This document shows, piece after piece, positions 18,594-27,196 of a stretch of 64,000 nucleotides of DNA (position 1 is its first letter; every line of letters starts with the position of its first letter). The DNA is from Roseiarcus sp963842835. GTDB taxonomy: Bacteria; Pseudomonadota; Alphaproteobacteria; Rhizobiales; Beijerinckiaceae. Below the pieces are notes generated by a model. That model was given only the letters and a program-made list of their open reading frames with translations, was not told the origin of the DNA and searched no databases. The position numbers were made by a program, and so were the translations under genes. Where the stretch lies: NCBI GenBank assembly GCA_963842835.1, contig CAWJIB010000005.1, forward strand, positions 186,001 to 250,000, written 5' to 3'.

Positions 18594-20126
18594 ATGGCAA
18601 GCAGCCCGAGACGGGATTTCCTCAAATTGGCCTTCGCCGGCGCGCTCGCCGCCGCGGGCGCTGCGCTCGAAAGCGCGCGCGCGAGCGCCGAACCCCTGGA
18701 TCCGCCGAGCCCGTTCGCGCCGGACAACGTGCTCGACATGGCGCGCGAACTCGCCAAGTCGCCCTTCAAGGCGCCCAAGTCGACGCTGCCCGACGTCTTC
18801 TCCAGTCTCAATTTTGAGCAATATTCCGCGATTCGGCGCAATCCGGGTTCGGCGGTGTGGAGCGACGAAAAATCCGGCTTCGCGCTCGAACCGCTGCACC
18901 GCGGCTTCATTTTCACTGCGCCCGTGCAGCTGCACATCGTCGAAAACGGTCAGGCGCGGCGACTGATTTACGACCGCGCCGCTTACGACTTCGGCAAACT
19001 GCAACCGCCGGCCGATCTGCCCGATCTCGGTTTTTCCGGCGTGCGCGTGCTCAAGGCGGCTCCCGGCCAGGGATGGCTGGACCTGGCGATCTTCCAGGGC
19101 GCGACATTTTTTCGCAGCCTCGCGCGCGGCCAGACCTACGGCGTCAACGCGCGCGGCCTGTCGATCCGCACCGGCGACGCGCAGGGCGAGGAATTTCCGC
19201 TATTCCGCGCGCTGTGGATCGAAAAGCCGAGCCCGGCGTCGGACGCCCTTACCATTCACGCGCTGCTCGATTCGGCGAGCCTGACCGGGGCCTTTCATTT
19301 CACCCTGCGGCCGGGCGACGCCACGATCATCGACACCGAACTCACGCTGGTGGCGCGCGTCGCGGTCGATCATCTCGGCCTCGGCGCGATGACGGCGACT
19401 TATGTCTTCGGCGCGCTCGATCATCGCCACAGCGAGGATGTGCGCCCCGCCGTCTACGACATCGGCGGATTGCAGATCCTCACCGGCGCCGGCGAATGGT
19501 TGTGGCGTCCGATCGCCAATCGCGACACCTTGCAGATTTCCGCGTTCGGCGACATGAATCCGCGCGGCTTCGGCTTTCTCCAGCGAGCGCGCGTCTTCGA
19601 CGCCTTCTACGACGATGACGCCCATTGGGAACTGCGCCCCTCGCTATGGATCGAGCCGATCGGCGACTGGGGCGAGGGCGAAGTGATTCTGCTCGAAATT
19701 CCCTCCGATTCGGAAAACAACGACAACATTATCGCGCAATGGCGACCCAAGGCGGACCTCGCCGAGGGCGCGACGATCTCGTTCGCTTATCGCCAGTTCT
19801 GGTGCTGGACGCCGCCCGCGCGCCCCAATCTGGCGACAGTCGCGAGTTCGCGCGCCGGCAAACTCGGCAAGCGCCGGCGCTTCATCGTCGAATTCGTCGC
19901 CGATCTCTTCGGCGACCCGCAGAAGGCGGCCGAAGTGAGCGCTTCGATCGAGGCCGCGCCGGGGCGGATCGTCGCAAGCCGCCTCTACGCCTACAAGGAG
20001 CGACGTTCCGTCCGCGTGGTCTTCGATCTCGATCCCGGATCGGAATCCTATTCCGAATTGCGCCTCGTCCTCAAGGCGGCCGATCAACCCGTCAGCGAGA
20101 CATGGCTCTATCGATGGACATCCTGA
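18594..20126 (+). CDS. opgG: Glucan biosynthesis protein OpgG (periplasmic)
   Basis: OpgG is a periplasmic protein needed to build or branch osmoregulated periplasmic glucans together with OpgH. The 510-residue frame starts MASSPRRDFLKLAFAGAL, a twin-arginine-type signal with a cleavage region near ARASA. The mature part matches the MdoG beta-sandwich (SRLARGQTYG-like SLARGQTYGVNARGLS, FGDMNPRGFGFLQR, DDDAHWELRPSLWIEP). I chose the second in-frame ATG because GAAGAG precedes it and it places RR correctly. The end overlaps opgH. Confidence 0.94.
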   Translation: MASSPRRDFLKLAFAGALAAAGAALESARASAEPLDPPSPFAPDNVLDMARELAKSPFKAPKSTLPDVFSSLNFEQYSAIRRNPGSAVWSDEKSGFALEPLHRGFIFTAPVQLHIVENGQARRLIYDRAAYDFGKLQPPADLPDLGFSGVRVLKAAPGQGWLDLAIFQGATFFRSLARGQTYGVNARGLSIRTGDAQGEEFPLFRALWIEKPSPASDALTIHALLDSASLTGAFHFTLRPGDATIIDTELTLVARVAVDHLGLGAMTATYVFGALDHRHSEDVRPAVYDIGGLQILTGAGEWLWRPIANRDTLQISAFGDMNPRGFGFLQRARVFDAFYDDDAHWELRPSLWIEPIGDWGEGEVILLEIPSDSENNDNIIAQWRPKADLAEGATISFAYRQFWCWTPPARPNLATVASSRAGKLGKRRRFIVEFVADLFGDPQKAAEVSASIEAAPGRIVASRLYAYKERRSVRVVFDLDPGSESYSELRLVLKAADQPVSETWLYRWTS

Positions 20127-22315
20127 CAACGCCGGCCCTCGCGGCGCAGGCGACGCCGCGCGAGGCGCCGCTGGCGATGCCCGTTCAATCGCTGCGGCGA
20201 TTCAGCCGCGCCGAGCGGCGCGCATGGGCGGCGCCGCAACTCGCCAAGACGCCCTGGCTGGCGCGGCTGTTCGTCTTCGGCGGCGCGGCGGCGCTCACGT
20301 TCTATGGCGCGCGCGAGATGTATGGGGTCGTCGAAGTTGGCGAAGTGACGCCGCTCGAATGGGCGCTCGTCGTGCTCTTCGTCGTCAATTTCTCCTGGAT
20401 CGCTCTCGCCTTCACCTCGAGCGTGTTCGGCTTCGGCTGGCTGCTCGCAAAGGCGCCGCGCCTGGGGCCTCTGCCCCGCCGCCTCGAGGCGAAGACGGCG
20501 ATCGTCATGCCGATTTACAACGAGGCGCCCTCCCGGGTCTTCTCGGCGGTGCAAGCGATCTGCGAAGACGTCGCGGCGACCGGCCTCGGCGACGCCTTCG
20601 ATTATTTCTTCCTCTCCGACACCACCGACGCGAACATCTGGATCGCCGAGGAGCGCGCGCTGCTGGCGATGCGCGAGCGCTTGCCCGGCGCGCGGATCTA
20701 TTACCGTCGCCGTCGCAAGAACGTCAGCCGCAAGGCCGGCAATATCGCCGATTTCGTCATGCGCTGGGGGGCCGCCTATCCGCAGATGGTCGTGCTCGAC
20801 GCCGACAGTCTGATGACCGCCGACACGATCGTGCGTCTGGCCGCGGCGATGGAGGCCGATCCCGACGCCGGAATCATTCAGAGCCTGCCGCTGATCGTCA
20901 ACCGCAACACGCTGTTCGCCAGGCTGCAGCAATTCGCCGCGCGCATCGCCGGGCCGATCATCGCGGCGGGCCTGGCCGCCTGGAGCGGGCGCGACGGCAA
21001 TTACTGGGGCCACAACGCGATCATCCGCACGCGCGCCTTCGCCGATCATTGCGGTCTGCCCGATCTGGCGGGACGTCCGCCTTTCGGCGGCCATATCCTC
21101 AGCCACGATTTCGTCGAGGCGGCGCTGATCCGCCGGGCCGGCTACGCCGTCTACATGCTGCCCACGCTCGGCGGTTCGTTCGAGGAGAGCCCGCCGTCGC
21201 TGATCGATCTGGCTGCGCGCGACCGGCGCTGGTGCCAGGGCAATCTGCAGCACATCCGCGTGCTGCCGAGCAAAGGCTTCGTCCTCGCCTCCCGCCAGCA
21301 TTTCCTGACGGGGATCATGAGCTACCTCGCCTCGCCCTTTTGGATGGCGCAATTGCTCATCGGCATCGTGCTGGTGCTGCAATCCAAATATATTCGGCCA
21401 GAATATTTCACCGCCGATTTCTCGCTCTTCCCGGCCTGGCCGCGTTTCGACTACGAGCGCGCGTTGCGCCTGTTCGAGTTGACGATCGCGGTGCTGCTAG
21501 CGCCCAAGATTCTCGGAATGATCGCCGCCCTGATCGACGCGCCGACGCGACGGGGCTGCGGCGGGGCGATCCGGCTGGTCCTTTCCACGCTGATCGAGAT
21601 CGTCATTTCCGCCGCGCTGGCGTCGATCATGATGGTGATCCAATCGGGCGCGGTGCTGCAGATTCTTTCGGGGCGCGACACCGGCTGGAGCCCGCAACGC
21701 CGCGACGACGGCTCGATCCCCTTCTCCAGCATCGTGCGCCGGCATCGCGCGCACACCGCGCTCGGGCTCGTCACTCTGTTCGCCGCCGGCCTGATTTCGC
21801 CCTCGCTCGTCATCTGGATGTCGCCGACGATCGCGGGCCTGATCCTGTCGATCCCACTCTCCTGGGCGAGCGGCCAGCTGTGGATCGGCGTCGGGCTGCG
21901 CCGCCTTGGCCTGCTCACGACTCCCGAAGAGACCGATACGCCGCCAATTGTGGCGAGGGCCAACGCGCTGGCCGACGAACTCGCCCTCACCGGCCACGAC
22001 AAGGACGACGGCCTGCGCGCCATCGCCGCCGACGCCGCTATCCGCCAGAGCCACGAAATGTTCCTGCCCGACGCCGGCCGTCACCGGCGCGGCGAGATCG
22101 ACGTCGACGAAGCGGTCGCGACGGCCAAGCTCAACGATGCGCGCTCGGTCGAGGAAGCGTGCGCCTGGCTCAAGCCCAAGGAGCGCCTCGCGGTGCTCAA
22201 CGACCGCGCCTTGATCGCCCTACTCGCTCGCCTTCCCGCCCGAACCGAACCGCTCGCCGAGGCGGAGGCGGGCGCAGCGACGGCGCTTGGGAGCGCGGGC
22301 GATCACGGCCTCTGA
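20102..22315 (+). CDS. opgH: Glucans biosynthesis glucosyltransferase OpgH
   Basis: OpgH is the inner-membrane family-2 glycosyltransferase that polymerises the OPG backbone from UDP-glucose. The protein is 737 residues if it starts at MALSMDILTT, with an alternative ATG 12 bases on. Visible motifs are KTAIVMPIYNEAPSRVF, FFLSDTTD, VVLDADSLM and DRRWCQGNLQH (the QxxRW-type site), with hydrophobic segments before and after the catalytic loop. It overlaps the opgG end by 25 bases, suggesting translational coupling. Its stop overlaps that of the convergent rhomboid gene by 13 bases. Confidence 0.94.
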   Translation: MALSMDILTTPALAAQATPREAPLAMPVQSLRRFSRAERRAWAAPQLAKTPWLARLFVFGGAAALTFYGAREMYGVVEVGEVTPLEWALVVLFVVNFSWIALAFTSSVFGFGWLLAKAPRLGPLPRRLEAKTAIVMPIYNEAPSRVFSAVQAICEDVAATGLGDAFDYFFLSDTTDANIWIAEERALLAMRERLPGARIYYRRRRKNVSRKAGNIADFVMRWGAAYPQMVVLDADSLMTADTIVRLAAAMEADPDAGIIQSLPLIVNRNTLFARLQQFAARIAGPIIAAGLAAWSGRDGNYWGHNAIIRTRAFADHCGLPDLAGRPPFGGHILSHDFVEAALIRRAGYAVYMLPTLGGSFEESPPSLIDLAARDRRWCQGNLQHIRVLPSKGFVLASRQHFLTGIMSYLASPFWMAQLLIGIVLVLQSKYIRPEYFTADFSLFPAWPRFDYERALRLFELTIAVLLAPKILGMIAALIDAPTRRGCGGAIRLVLSTLIEIVISAALASIMMVIQSGAVLQILSGRDTGWSPQRRDDGSIPFSSIVRRHRAHTALGLVTLFAAGLISPSLVIWMSPTIAGLILSIPLSWASGQLWIGVGLRRLGLLTTPEETDTPPIVARANALADELALTGHDKDDGLRAIAADAAIRQSHEMFLPDAGRHRRGEIDVDEAVATAKLNDARSVEEACAWLKPKERLAVLNDRALIALLARLPARTEPLAEAEAGAATALGSAGDHGL

Positions 22316-23139
22316 TCGCGCCGCCAGGGACGATCGAATAGCCCAAACGCCAGCAGCCCCGCGGCGAAGCCGCCGACATGGGCGATCCAGGCGATCGGCG
22401 CCTCCGAAGCGCCGAGCGCTTGCGCGCCCGCGCCGAACACGAAATTGGTGGCCATCCAGATCACGATGAATATGACGGCGCGGCGCTGGCTCAACAATTG
22501 GCGTAGATTTGGCACAGGCCTCGCGTCGCCGGCCTCGATCGCCAACCGGGACAAATCCTGCGGGCCGCCGAGCGGCGCGCCAGGCTGGAAAATAAACCGC
22601 GCCGCCGCGGCCATCAGCCCGGAATCGGCCGCCGAGGCGCCGATCAGCGGGGAAAAATCCATCGGGTCGGCGGCCCAGTGCGCGAGTGCGCCCGCCGCCG
22701 CGGTCATCGCGAAAAACGCGAGGAACCGGCCCGAGCCGAAGCGGCGCGCGACCGGCGGCCCGAAGGCGATCAGCCAGATCGAATTGACGACGACATGCGT
22801 CCAGGAGCCGTGCAACAGGGCGTAGGTGAAGAGCGTCCAGATCTTCGCTCCGCCCTCCAGCGCCTTGTAGTGGCGAAGCATCGCGGCCTGTTCCAGCGCG
22901 CTCGGGTCGGTGTTGACGCGCGCCAGCAGCCCGGCGAGCCGATCCGGCCAGATCGAAAGCGTAAGCCGCCCGGGCAGGAAGGCGAGATCGCGCACCACGG
23001 CGTCCTGCGTCGCTGCGCCCATTTGGGTCAGGACGGCATGAATCGCGAGCAGCGCCGCGACGAGCGCGACGACGACGAACGGCACGAAGAACATCGGCTC
23101 GCGCCTTTTCGCGTCGTCGGAAACGGGAAAATCGGTCAT
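22303..23139 (-). CDS. Rhomboid family intramembrane serine protease
   Basis: The 278-residue protein has about six hydrophobic segments. Rhomboid motifs are present: TYALLHGSWTHVVVNSIWL (His115, Asn119 on the second helix), the serine region LIGASAADSGLMAAAARF (Ser169) and the histidine helix WIAHVGGFAAG (His254). The usual GxSG is GASA here, so the glycine after the catalytic serine is replaced, although Ser169 and His254 remain. A cytoplasmic loop of about 35 residues is inserted between the Ser and His helices. Substrates are unknown. Confidence 0.88.
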   Translation of the reverse strand: MTDFPVSDDAKRREPMFFVPFVVVALVAALLAIHAVLTQMGAATQDAVVRDLAFLPGRLTLSIWPDRLAGLLARVNTDPSALEQAAMLRHYKALEGGAKIWTLFTYALLHGSWTHVVVNSIWLIAFGPPVARRFGSGRFLAFFAMTAAAGALAHWAADPMDFSPLIGASAADSGLMAAAARFIFQPGAPLGGPQDLSRLAIEAGDARPVPNLRQLLSQRRAVIFIVIWMATNFVFGAGAQALGASEAPIAWIAHVGGFAAGLLAFGLFDRPWRRDQRP

Positions 23140-23561
23140 CGACGGCGAACTCGCGCATTGGGCGCCGCTTGGTTAGCATTATCGCGTCGGTCTGGCGATG
23201 CGAAACGCTTAAGGCTGGGGCGAGGGCCGCAAATGGAAAGGGAGAGCCCGGAGCGAGGCTCTCCCTAATCCTTTCGACCGTCCGAGTCGGGGCCGTCAGG
23301 CGGGAGCGCGCCGTCGGACTTGCCGCTCGCCCCCGCCGCGTCCGACGCGGCGAGTTCGTTTCGTCAACGCCGGCACTATGCCCGGCGAGCGGTCCCGGCG
23401 CAACGCGATCCTTAGCTTAATGTTAACGGCGGAGCGGACTCCGGCTCGAAGCCTTGCCCCGCGCTGGCACGCAGCCTGCTTGCTTACGCTACGTTCGCCG
23501 AAAACGGCCGAAGCGTGCCGTTTTCGCACAGGCGCCGCGGAGAGCCGAAGAGGAGTCCGCA
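23140..23561. other. 422-base intergenic region with three potential hairpins
   Basis: This is a divergent intergenic region between the rhomboid and PAS_5 genes. It contains GGGAGAGCC/GGCTCTCCC (23240-23265, 8-base loop), GTCCGA/TCGGAC (about 23279-23319) and CGCCGCGT/ACGCGGCG (23334-23352, 3-base loop). None has a proper T-tract on either strand. No reading frame with a convincing start was found. A CtrA-like half-site pair follows at 23412. Confidence 0.5.
23412..23427 (+). promoter_or_regulatory. CtrA-like box (TTAG-N7-TTAAC)
   Basis: TTAGCTTAATGTTAAC matches the known CtrA consensus TTAA-N7-TTAA(C) with correct spacing and one mismatch. It lies 135 bases before the PAS_5 start. CtrA binding is plausible because CckA, the top of the CtrA phosphorelay, is encoded in the window, but such short AT-rich sites also occur by chance. 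Confidence 0.3.
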
Positions 23562-24164
23562 GTGAAACTGGCCGCCAGTCAACAGCTCTACGCCTATTGG
23601 AACGAATTGCGCGGCGCGCGCAGCGCGCCGGAGCGCAACGATATCGATCCCGGCGCCATTCGCGGCGTTCTCGCCGACACGTTCATCCTCGAGTTCGACG
23701 AGGGGCGCGCGTTTCCCATGCGCATCGTCGGCACGCGGACGAACGCGCTCTTCCTCAGGGAATTGCGCGGAGCGCCGTTTCTCGACCTGTGGCGCGAGGC
23801 GGACCAGAAAGAGACCTGCGCCATCCTCGCCAGCGTCGCCGGCGAGGCCCAGCCGTTCCTGATCGGCGCGACCGGGACGCCGCTGGGCTTCGCGGCCGTC
23901 GACATCGAGATTTTGCTGCTGCCGCTTCGCCACCACGGCGACACCCATTCGCGCATCTTGGGCTGCTGCGCGCCCAGCGCCGCGCCGCGTTGGCTCGGCC
24001 TAGTCGCCGTCGAATCCCTGGCGCTGCTGACGCTCCGGGCGCTCGGAACGGGCGAGCGCGGCCCCCACGAGCAACCCCGAGGGCCCGCGCGACCGCACGA
24101 TTTCGGGCGCGCGCCGCGCATTCCTCGTCATGGACATCTTTTTCATTATTCCGCAAACCGCTAA
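23562..24164 (+). CDS. PAS domain protein of the PAS_5 (PF07310) type
   Basis: The 200-residue product starts at GTG 23562, preceded by GAAGAGGAG. Residues about 8-150 resemble the PAS_5 family: LYAYWNELRGARSAPERNDIDP, then GVLADTFILEF and FPMRIVGTRTNALFLRELRGAPFLDLW. This family consists of small stand-alone sensors common in alphaproteobacteria, with no output domain and no proven ligand. The C-terminal 50 residues are low in similarity and basic. It is followed after 134 bases by the double-PilZ gene on the same strand. Confidence 0.8.
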   Translation: MKLAASQQLYAYWNELRGARSAPERNDIDPGAIRGVLADTFILEFDEGRAFPMRIVGTRTNALFLRELRGAPFLDLWREADQKETCAILASVAGEAQPFLIGATGTPLGFAAVDIEILLLPLRHHGDTHSRILGCCAPSAAPRWLGLVAVESLALLTLRALGTGERGPHEQPRGPARPHDFGRAPRIPRHGHLFHYSANR

Positions 24165-24298
24165 CGCCCTCGGAGCGTCGGCGATTGGCCCCGGAGTAAT
24201 CGTCCGTTAACCGCGACGGCATTACAATTGTGCGGTTGCATCGTCATGCGACTAACGAACGTTTAGTGTGGGCCGTTCTTCATGAGCGATATGGCGGA

Positions 24299-24928
24299 AT
24301 GCAGGAGTACGCCGGCGTGAGAGCGGCCGCAGCATTCGCGATCGACGCGGGACGCCATGAACGACGGCGCCATCAGCGCGTCAAAGTGCGCCTGACCGGC
24401 CAATTCATGCGCCAAGACCGGCGGGAGTTTCCCTGCGCGACGATCGACGTGTCGCCCGGCGGCATCGCCTTCGAGGCCGAAGCGAGCGGCGAAATCGGCG
24501 AGCGAATTATCGCCTATCTTAACCAAATCGGCCGCGTCGAGGGAACGGTGGCCCGCCATTTCTACGGCGGTTTCGCGATCCAGATGAAACTGCCGCCGCT
24601 GAAGCGCGAGAAGCTCGCGGATCAGCTGACTTGGCTGGCCAATCGGCAGGTCCTCGGCATGCCCGAGGATCGGCGCCACGAACGCATCGCGCCGCGCGAT
24701 CGGAACACGACTTTGACCCTGCCGGGCGGGCGCGAGCACCTCGCCCAAATCATCGACGTCTCGCGTTCCGGCGCGGCGCTCGCCATCGACGTGACGCCGC
24801 CGATCGGCACCCCGGTCACCGTGGGCTCGCGGCCGGCGCAAGTCGTCCGTCAGTTCAGCGGCGGCCTCGCGGTCGAATTCAACCGATTGATTCCGGCCGA
24901 GATGTTCGACGACGACATCAGGCTTTGA
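24299..24928 (+). CDS. Protein with two tandem PilZ domains
   Basis: The 209-residue protein consists of two PilZ domains. The first has the c-di-GMP-binding RxxxR at Arg23-Arg27 and DxSxxG at Asp50-Gly55. The second has RxxxR at Arg125-Arg129 and DxSxxG at Asp153-Gly158. Both therefore keep the residues known to bind cyclic di-GMP, and no output domain is present. I chose ATG at 24299 (after GGCGGA); a GTG at 24230 would add 23 residues. A diguanylate cyclase is encoded at 52-53 kb, but a link is only inferred. Confidence 0.82.
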   Translation: MQEYAGVRAAAAFAIDAGRHERRRHQRVKVRLTGQFMRQDRREFPCATIDVSPGGIAFEAEASGEIGERIIAYLNQIGRVEGTVARHFYGGFAIQMKLPPLKREKLADQLTWLANRQVLGMPEDRRHERIAPRDRNTTLTLPGGREHLAQIIDVSRSGAALAIDVTPPIGTPVTVGSRPAQVVRQFSGGLAVEFNRLIPAEMFDDDIRL

Positions 24929-25145
24929 TCGCCCCCGCGCTGGCGCGGGCCCTCGCGATCGGGACGCGCCGGATCGGCGATACCTTCGCGCTTTCCCGCA
25001 CGCGCCGCCATAAAGGCGCCGAGTTCGTCGTTCCCGCCCCGGCGTTGGCAACTGCAAGTCCCGTTCGCTAGAATTGCGTGATTTTCTTTTGCTCGGTGGC
25101 AGGAGAGCGTCGCTATCCTCATCCTGCGAAACGCAATCGGGGACG

Positions 25146-25289
25146 ATGATGTTTTGGGCGCGCGTCAGGATCTATGCGAGGGCGGCGAGGCTCGCACGCG
25201 TGATGTCGGCGGTTCAATCGACGCCTGTCGTCAGGCCTTTCGCCGCGAGGCCTTACGCGTCCCTCGGCCCGGCGGAGGCTCGCCTTTAA
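25146..25289 (+). CDS. Possible 47-residue small protein
   Basis: A short frame starting at two adjacent ATG codons (MMFWARVRIYARAARLARVM) follows GGGGAC and ends 60 bases before a strong terminator. It is arginine- and alanine-rich and resembles no family I know. It is offered only because a transcript seems to end at 25384 and nothing else in the 454-base gap 24929-25382 explains that terminator. The same stretch could instead be a non-coding RNA or the 3' untranslated region of the PilZ gene. Confidence 0.2.
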   Translation: MMFWARVRIYARAARLARVMSAVQSTPVVRPFAARPYASLGPAEARL

Positions 25290-25348
25290 GACCCACGCGA
25301 ACCCCAAAGCTTCGAAGCCGAACCTGTCCCCGGGTTCCGCTTCGCCTC

Positions 25349-25384
25349 GGGGCCGGCCTTATCCAAGGCCGGCCTCTTTTTTTC
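25349..25384 (+). terminator. Strong intrinsic terminator
   Basis: GGCCGGCCTT (25351-25360) and AAGGCCGGCC (25365-25374) form a perfect 10-base stem with a four-base loop, followed by a run of seven T (25377-25383). This is the clearest Rho-independent terminator in the window. It points along the plus strand, and the nearest upstream annotated plus gene ends 420 bases earlier. The carbonic-anhydrase-like gene on the other strand ends at its edge. Confidence 0.88.
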
Positions 25385-25913
25385 AGCCGATCGCGACGAG
25401 CCCGGCCGCGAAGCGCCGCCAATTGTCGACGTAGCGGGCCGCCGATCGCGTCAAGCCTGCGACGGCGCCCTCGTCGAGCGTGCGCGCGACCTTCGCCGGC
25501 GAGCCGACGATCAGCGAATAGTCGGGAAATTCCTTGCGTTCGGTGACGAGCGCGCCGGCGCCGACGAGGCAGCCCCGGCCGATTTTCGCGCCGTTGAGAA
25601 TGATCGCGCCGATGCCGACGAGCGCGCCGGCCCCGATCGTGCAGCCGTGCAGGATCGCGTTGTGGCCGATCGTGCAATCCTCGCCGATATCGAGGGGGAA
25701 ACCGGGATCGGTGTGCAGCGTCGCGCCTTCCTGGATGTTGGCGCGCGCGCCGATCGAAATCCTTTCGTTGTCGCCGCGAAGGGTCGCGCCGAACCACACG
25801 CTGCAATCCTCGCCGAGCACGACGTCGCCGATGACGCTGGCGTTGGGCGCGATCCAAAATCGGCCGGCGGCGGGCAGGACGGGTCGGCGTTCGTTGAGGG
25901 CGTAAATTGGCAT
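25383..25913 (-). CDS. Gamma-carbonic-anhydrase-like hexapeptide protein
   Basis: The 176-residue protein is a left-handed beta-helix with repeated hexapeptides (SVIGDVVLGEDCSVWFGATLR, then GDN). It has the metal-ligand histidines expected for the gamma-CA/PaaY/YrdA group (ATLHTDPG, CTIGHNAILHG). The start ATG gives MPIYALNERRPV. In the family some members are active zinc or iron carbonic anhydrases and others are not; activity here is unproven. It is a monocistronic gene convergent with the terminator at 25349. Confidence 0.88.
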   Translation of the reverse strand: MPIYALNERRPVLPAAGRFWIAPNASVIGDVVLGEDCSVWFGATLRGDNERISIGARANIQEGATLHTDPGFPLDIGEDCTIGHNAILHGCTIGAGALVGIGAIILNGAKIGRGCLVGAGALVTERKEFPDYSLIVGSPAKVARTLDEGAVAGLTRSAARYVDNWRRFAAGLVAIG

Positions 25914-26143
25914 GGCGGCGGGCTCCGGCGCGGAAAAAGCCGGATATAGCGCAGCGCGCGCGCGCGGCCTATCCCGCGCGCGACGTCGCGAGCGCGCGAC
26001 GGCCTCACTTCGCCCGCGCCGCCGCGCTACAATCATTGGCGATCGCGCGGCGATTCGCGGGGACTTTCCAGCCGCGCGCGATCCTGGGCGATGATCGGCG
26101 TGCGCCGTCGAGATCGCGCGCGAAGAATTTTGGAGGCCCCAAG

Positions 26144-26797
26144 GTGCGCTTTGGCTCCTCGACGCTGCTGATCGGGCTCGGCGTCCTCGCGCTCGCGGGC
26201 GTCGCCGCGATCGCCCTCGCGCCGCGGTTCCGCGCGCACGAGGCGCCGCGCTCCGTCGCGGTCACGCTTGGCGCCGAGCGGCTCACCGTGTCGAGCGCGT
26301 ATCTCAAGCCGAACGCGCGCCAGGACGGCGCCACGGACGCGCTCGATCTGGCCGCCTTCTTTCCCGGTTTCTCGCCGGCCGGCGATTTGAGCGATGTGAC
26401 CGCGGGCGCCGACCTTGCCGAGCGCTTCACGCGCATCGTTTTCGTAACGGCCAAGCCGAGCAACTCGAGCCTCGATCCGGCCGAGCGGCCCGCCAAGCTC
26501 TACCAGCGCTTCCTCGAGGAGAATTCCTGGAGCCATCCCGGCGGGCTCGTCGCGCGCGCGTTCGTCGACGGCAGTCCGTTCGAGGGCGACGAACTCTATT
26601 ACGTCGCGCCCGAGGGACGCGAATTCGCCGCCCGCTGCCGGCGTCCCGACCCCGAGCGCAAGACGCCGAACACCTGCATCTACGACTTCCGGCTCGGCGA
26701 TCTCGATGTCGAGATGCGCTTTTCCGCGGCGCTGCTCGCCGAGTGGGCGACTCTCAAGGCGGGCGTGCGCGGCCTCATCGAGGCCGCGCGGCGTTGA
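26144..26797 (+). CDS. Hypothetical protein with N-terminal membrane anchor
   Basis: A GTG start at 26144 is preceded by TGGAGG. The 217-residue protein has one hydrophobic segment at about residues 8-27 (LLIGLGVLALAGVAAIALAP), then a soluble domain with RFTRIVFVTAKPSNSSLDP, KLYQRFLEENSWSHPGGLVA and C-terminal CRRPDPERKTPNTCIYDFR containing two cysteines. It is probably anchored with its bulk in the periplasm. I do not recognise the family. It converges on the DUF3126 gene with three bases between the stops. Confidence 0.75.
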   Translation: MRFGSSTLLIGLGVLALAGVAAIALAPRFRAHEAPRSVAVTLGAERLTVSSAYLKPNARQDGATDALDLAAFFPGFSPAGDLSDVTAGADLAERFTRIVFVTAKPSNSSLDPAERPAKLYQRFLEENSWSHPGGLVARAFVDGSPFEGDELYYVAPEGREFAARCRRPDPERKTPNTCIYDFRLGDLDVEMRFSAALLAEWATLKAGVRGLIEAARR

Positions 26798-26800
26798 CGA

Positions 26801-27196
26801 TCACAAATCCTCGAGATCGTAATCGAGAATCGCCATTTGCAGCGTGAAGGTCTTGCCGGCGGGATCGTCGGCGGAAATGACGCCGAGGAAATCGTCGCCG
26901 CTGTTGAGTTCGACCGAGTCCGTCTTCTTGAGGCGTCCGACGACCCTGAGCTTGTCGTTCTCGAACAGGCGGCGCAGATAGTCCTGGATCACCGCACGCT
27001 CGACGGGAATCTTCATCTCGAACGAGAACGAGCGGTCGCCGTCTTCGTCGTCCACCGCGATCGCGCCGATCTTGCGTTCGCCCAGCGACACCTCCGCCGC
27101 GTCGCGCCCGCGGGAACTCGCAGTCACGCCCAATGTCGGCGCGCCGAACGACCGGCGCAGATGCGCCCGCAACTTGAGAATTTCTTCCTTATCCAT
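26801..27196 (-). CDS. DUF3126 protein with internal duplication
   Basis: DUF3126 proteins are normally about 70 residues and are encoded next to cysE in Hyphomicrobiales. This one is 131 residues and contains two copies. The first spans about 1-64 (EEILKLRAHLRRSFG...DDEDGDRSFSFEMKI). The second spans about 65-131 (RAVIQDYLRRLFENDKLRVVGRLKKTD...FTLQMAILDYDLEDL), and its ending is the classical one. The ATG at 27196 follows a TTG. The function of the family is unknown, and the cysE neighbourhood is conserved. Confidence 0.85.
   Translation of the reverse strand: MDKEEILKLRAHLRRSFGAPTLGVTASSRGRDAAEVSLGERKIGAIAVDDEDGDRSFSFEMKIPVERAVIQDYLRRLFENDKLRVVGRLKKTDSVELNSGDDFLGVISADDPAGKTFTLQMAILDYDLEDL

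Noticed and set aside
20108..21382. Minus-strand frame of about 420 codons opposite opgH
   Set aside because: Shadow of a clear glycosyltransferase gene, with no ribosome-binding site or similarity.
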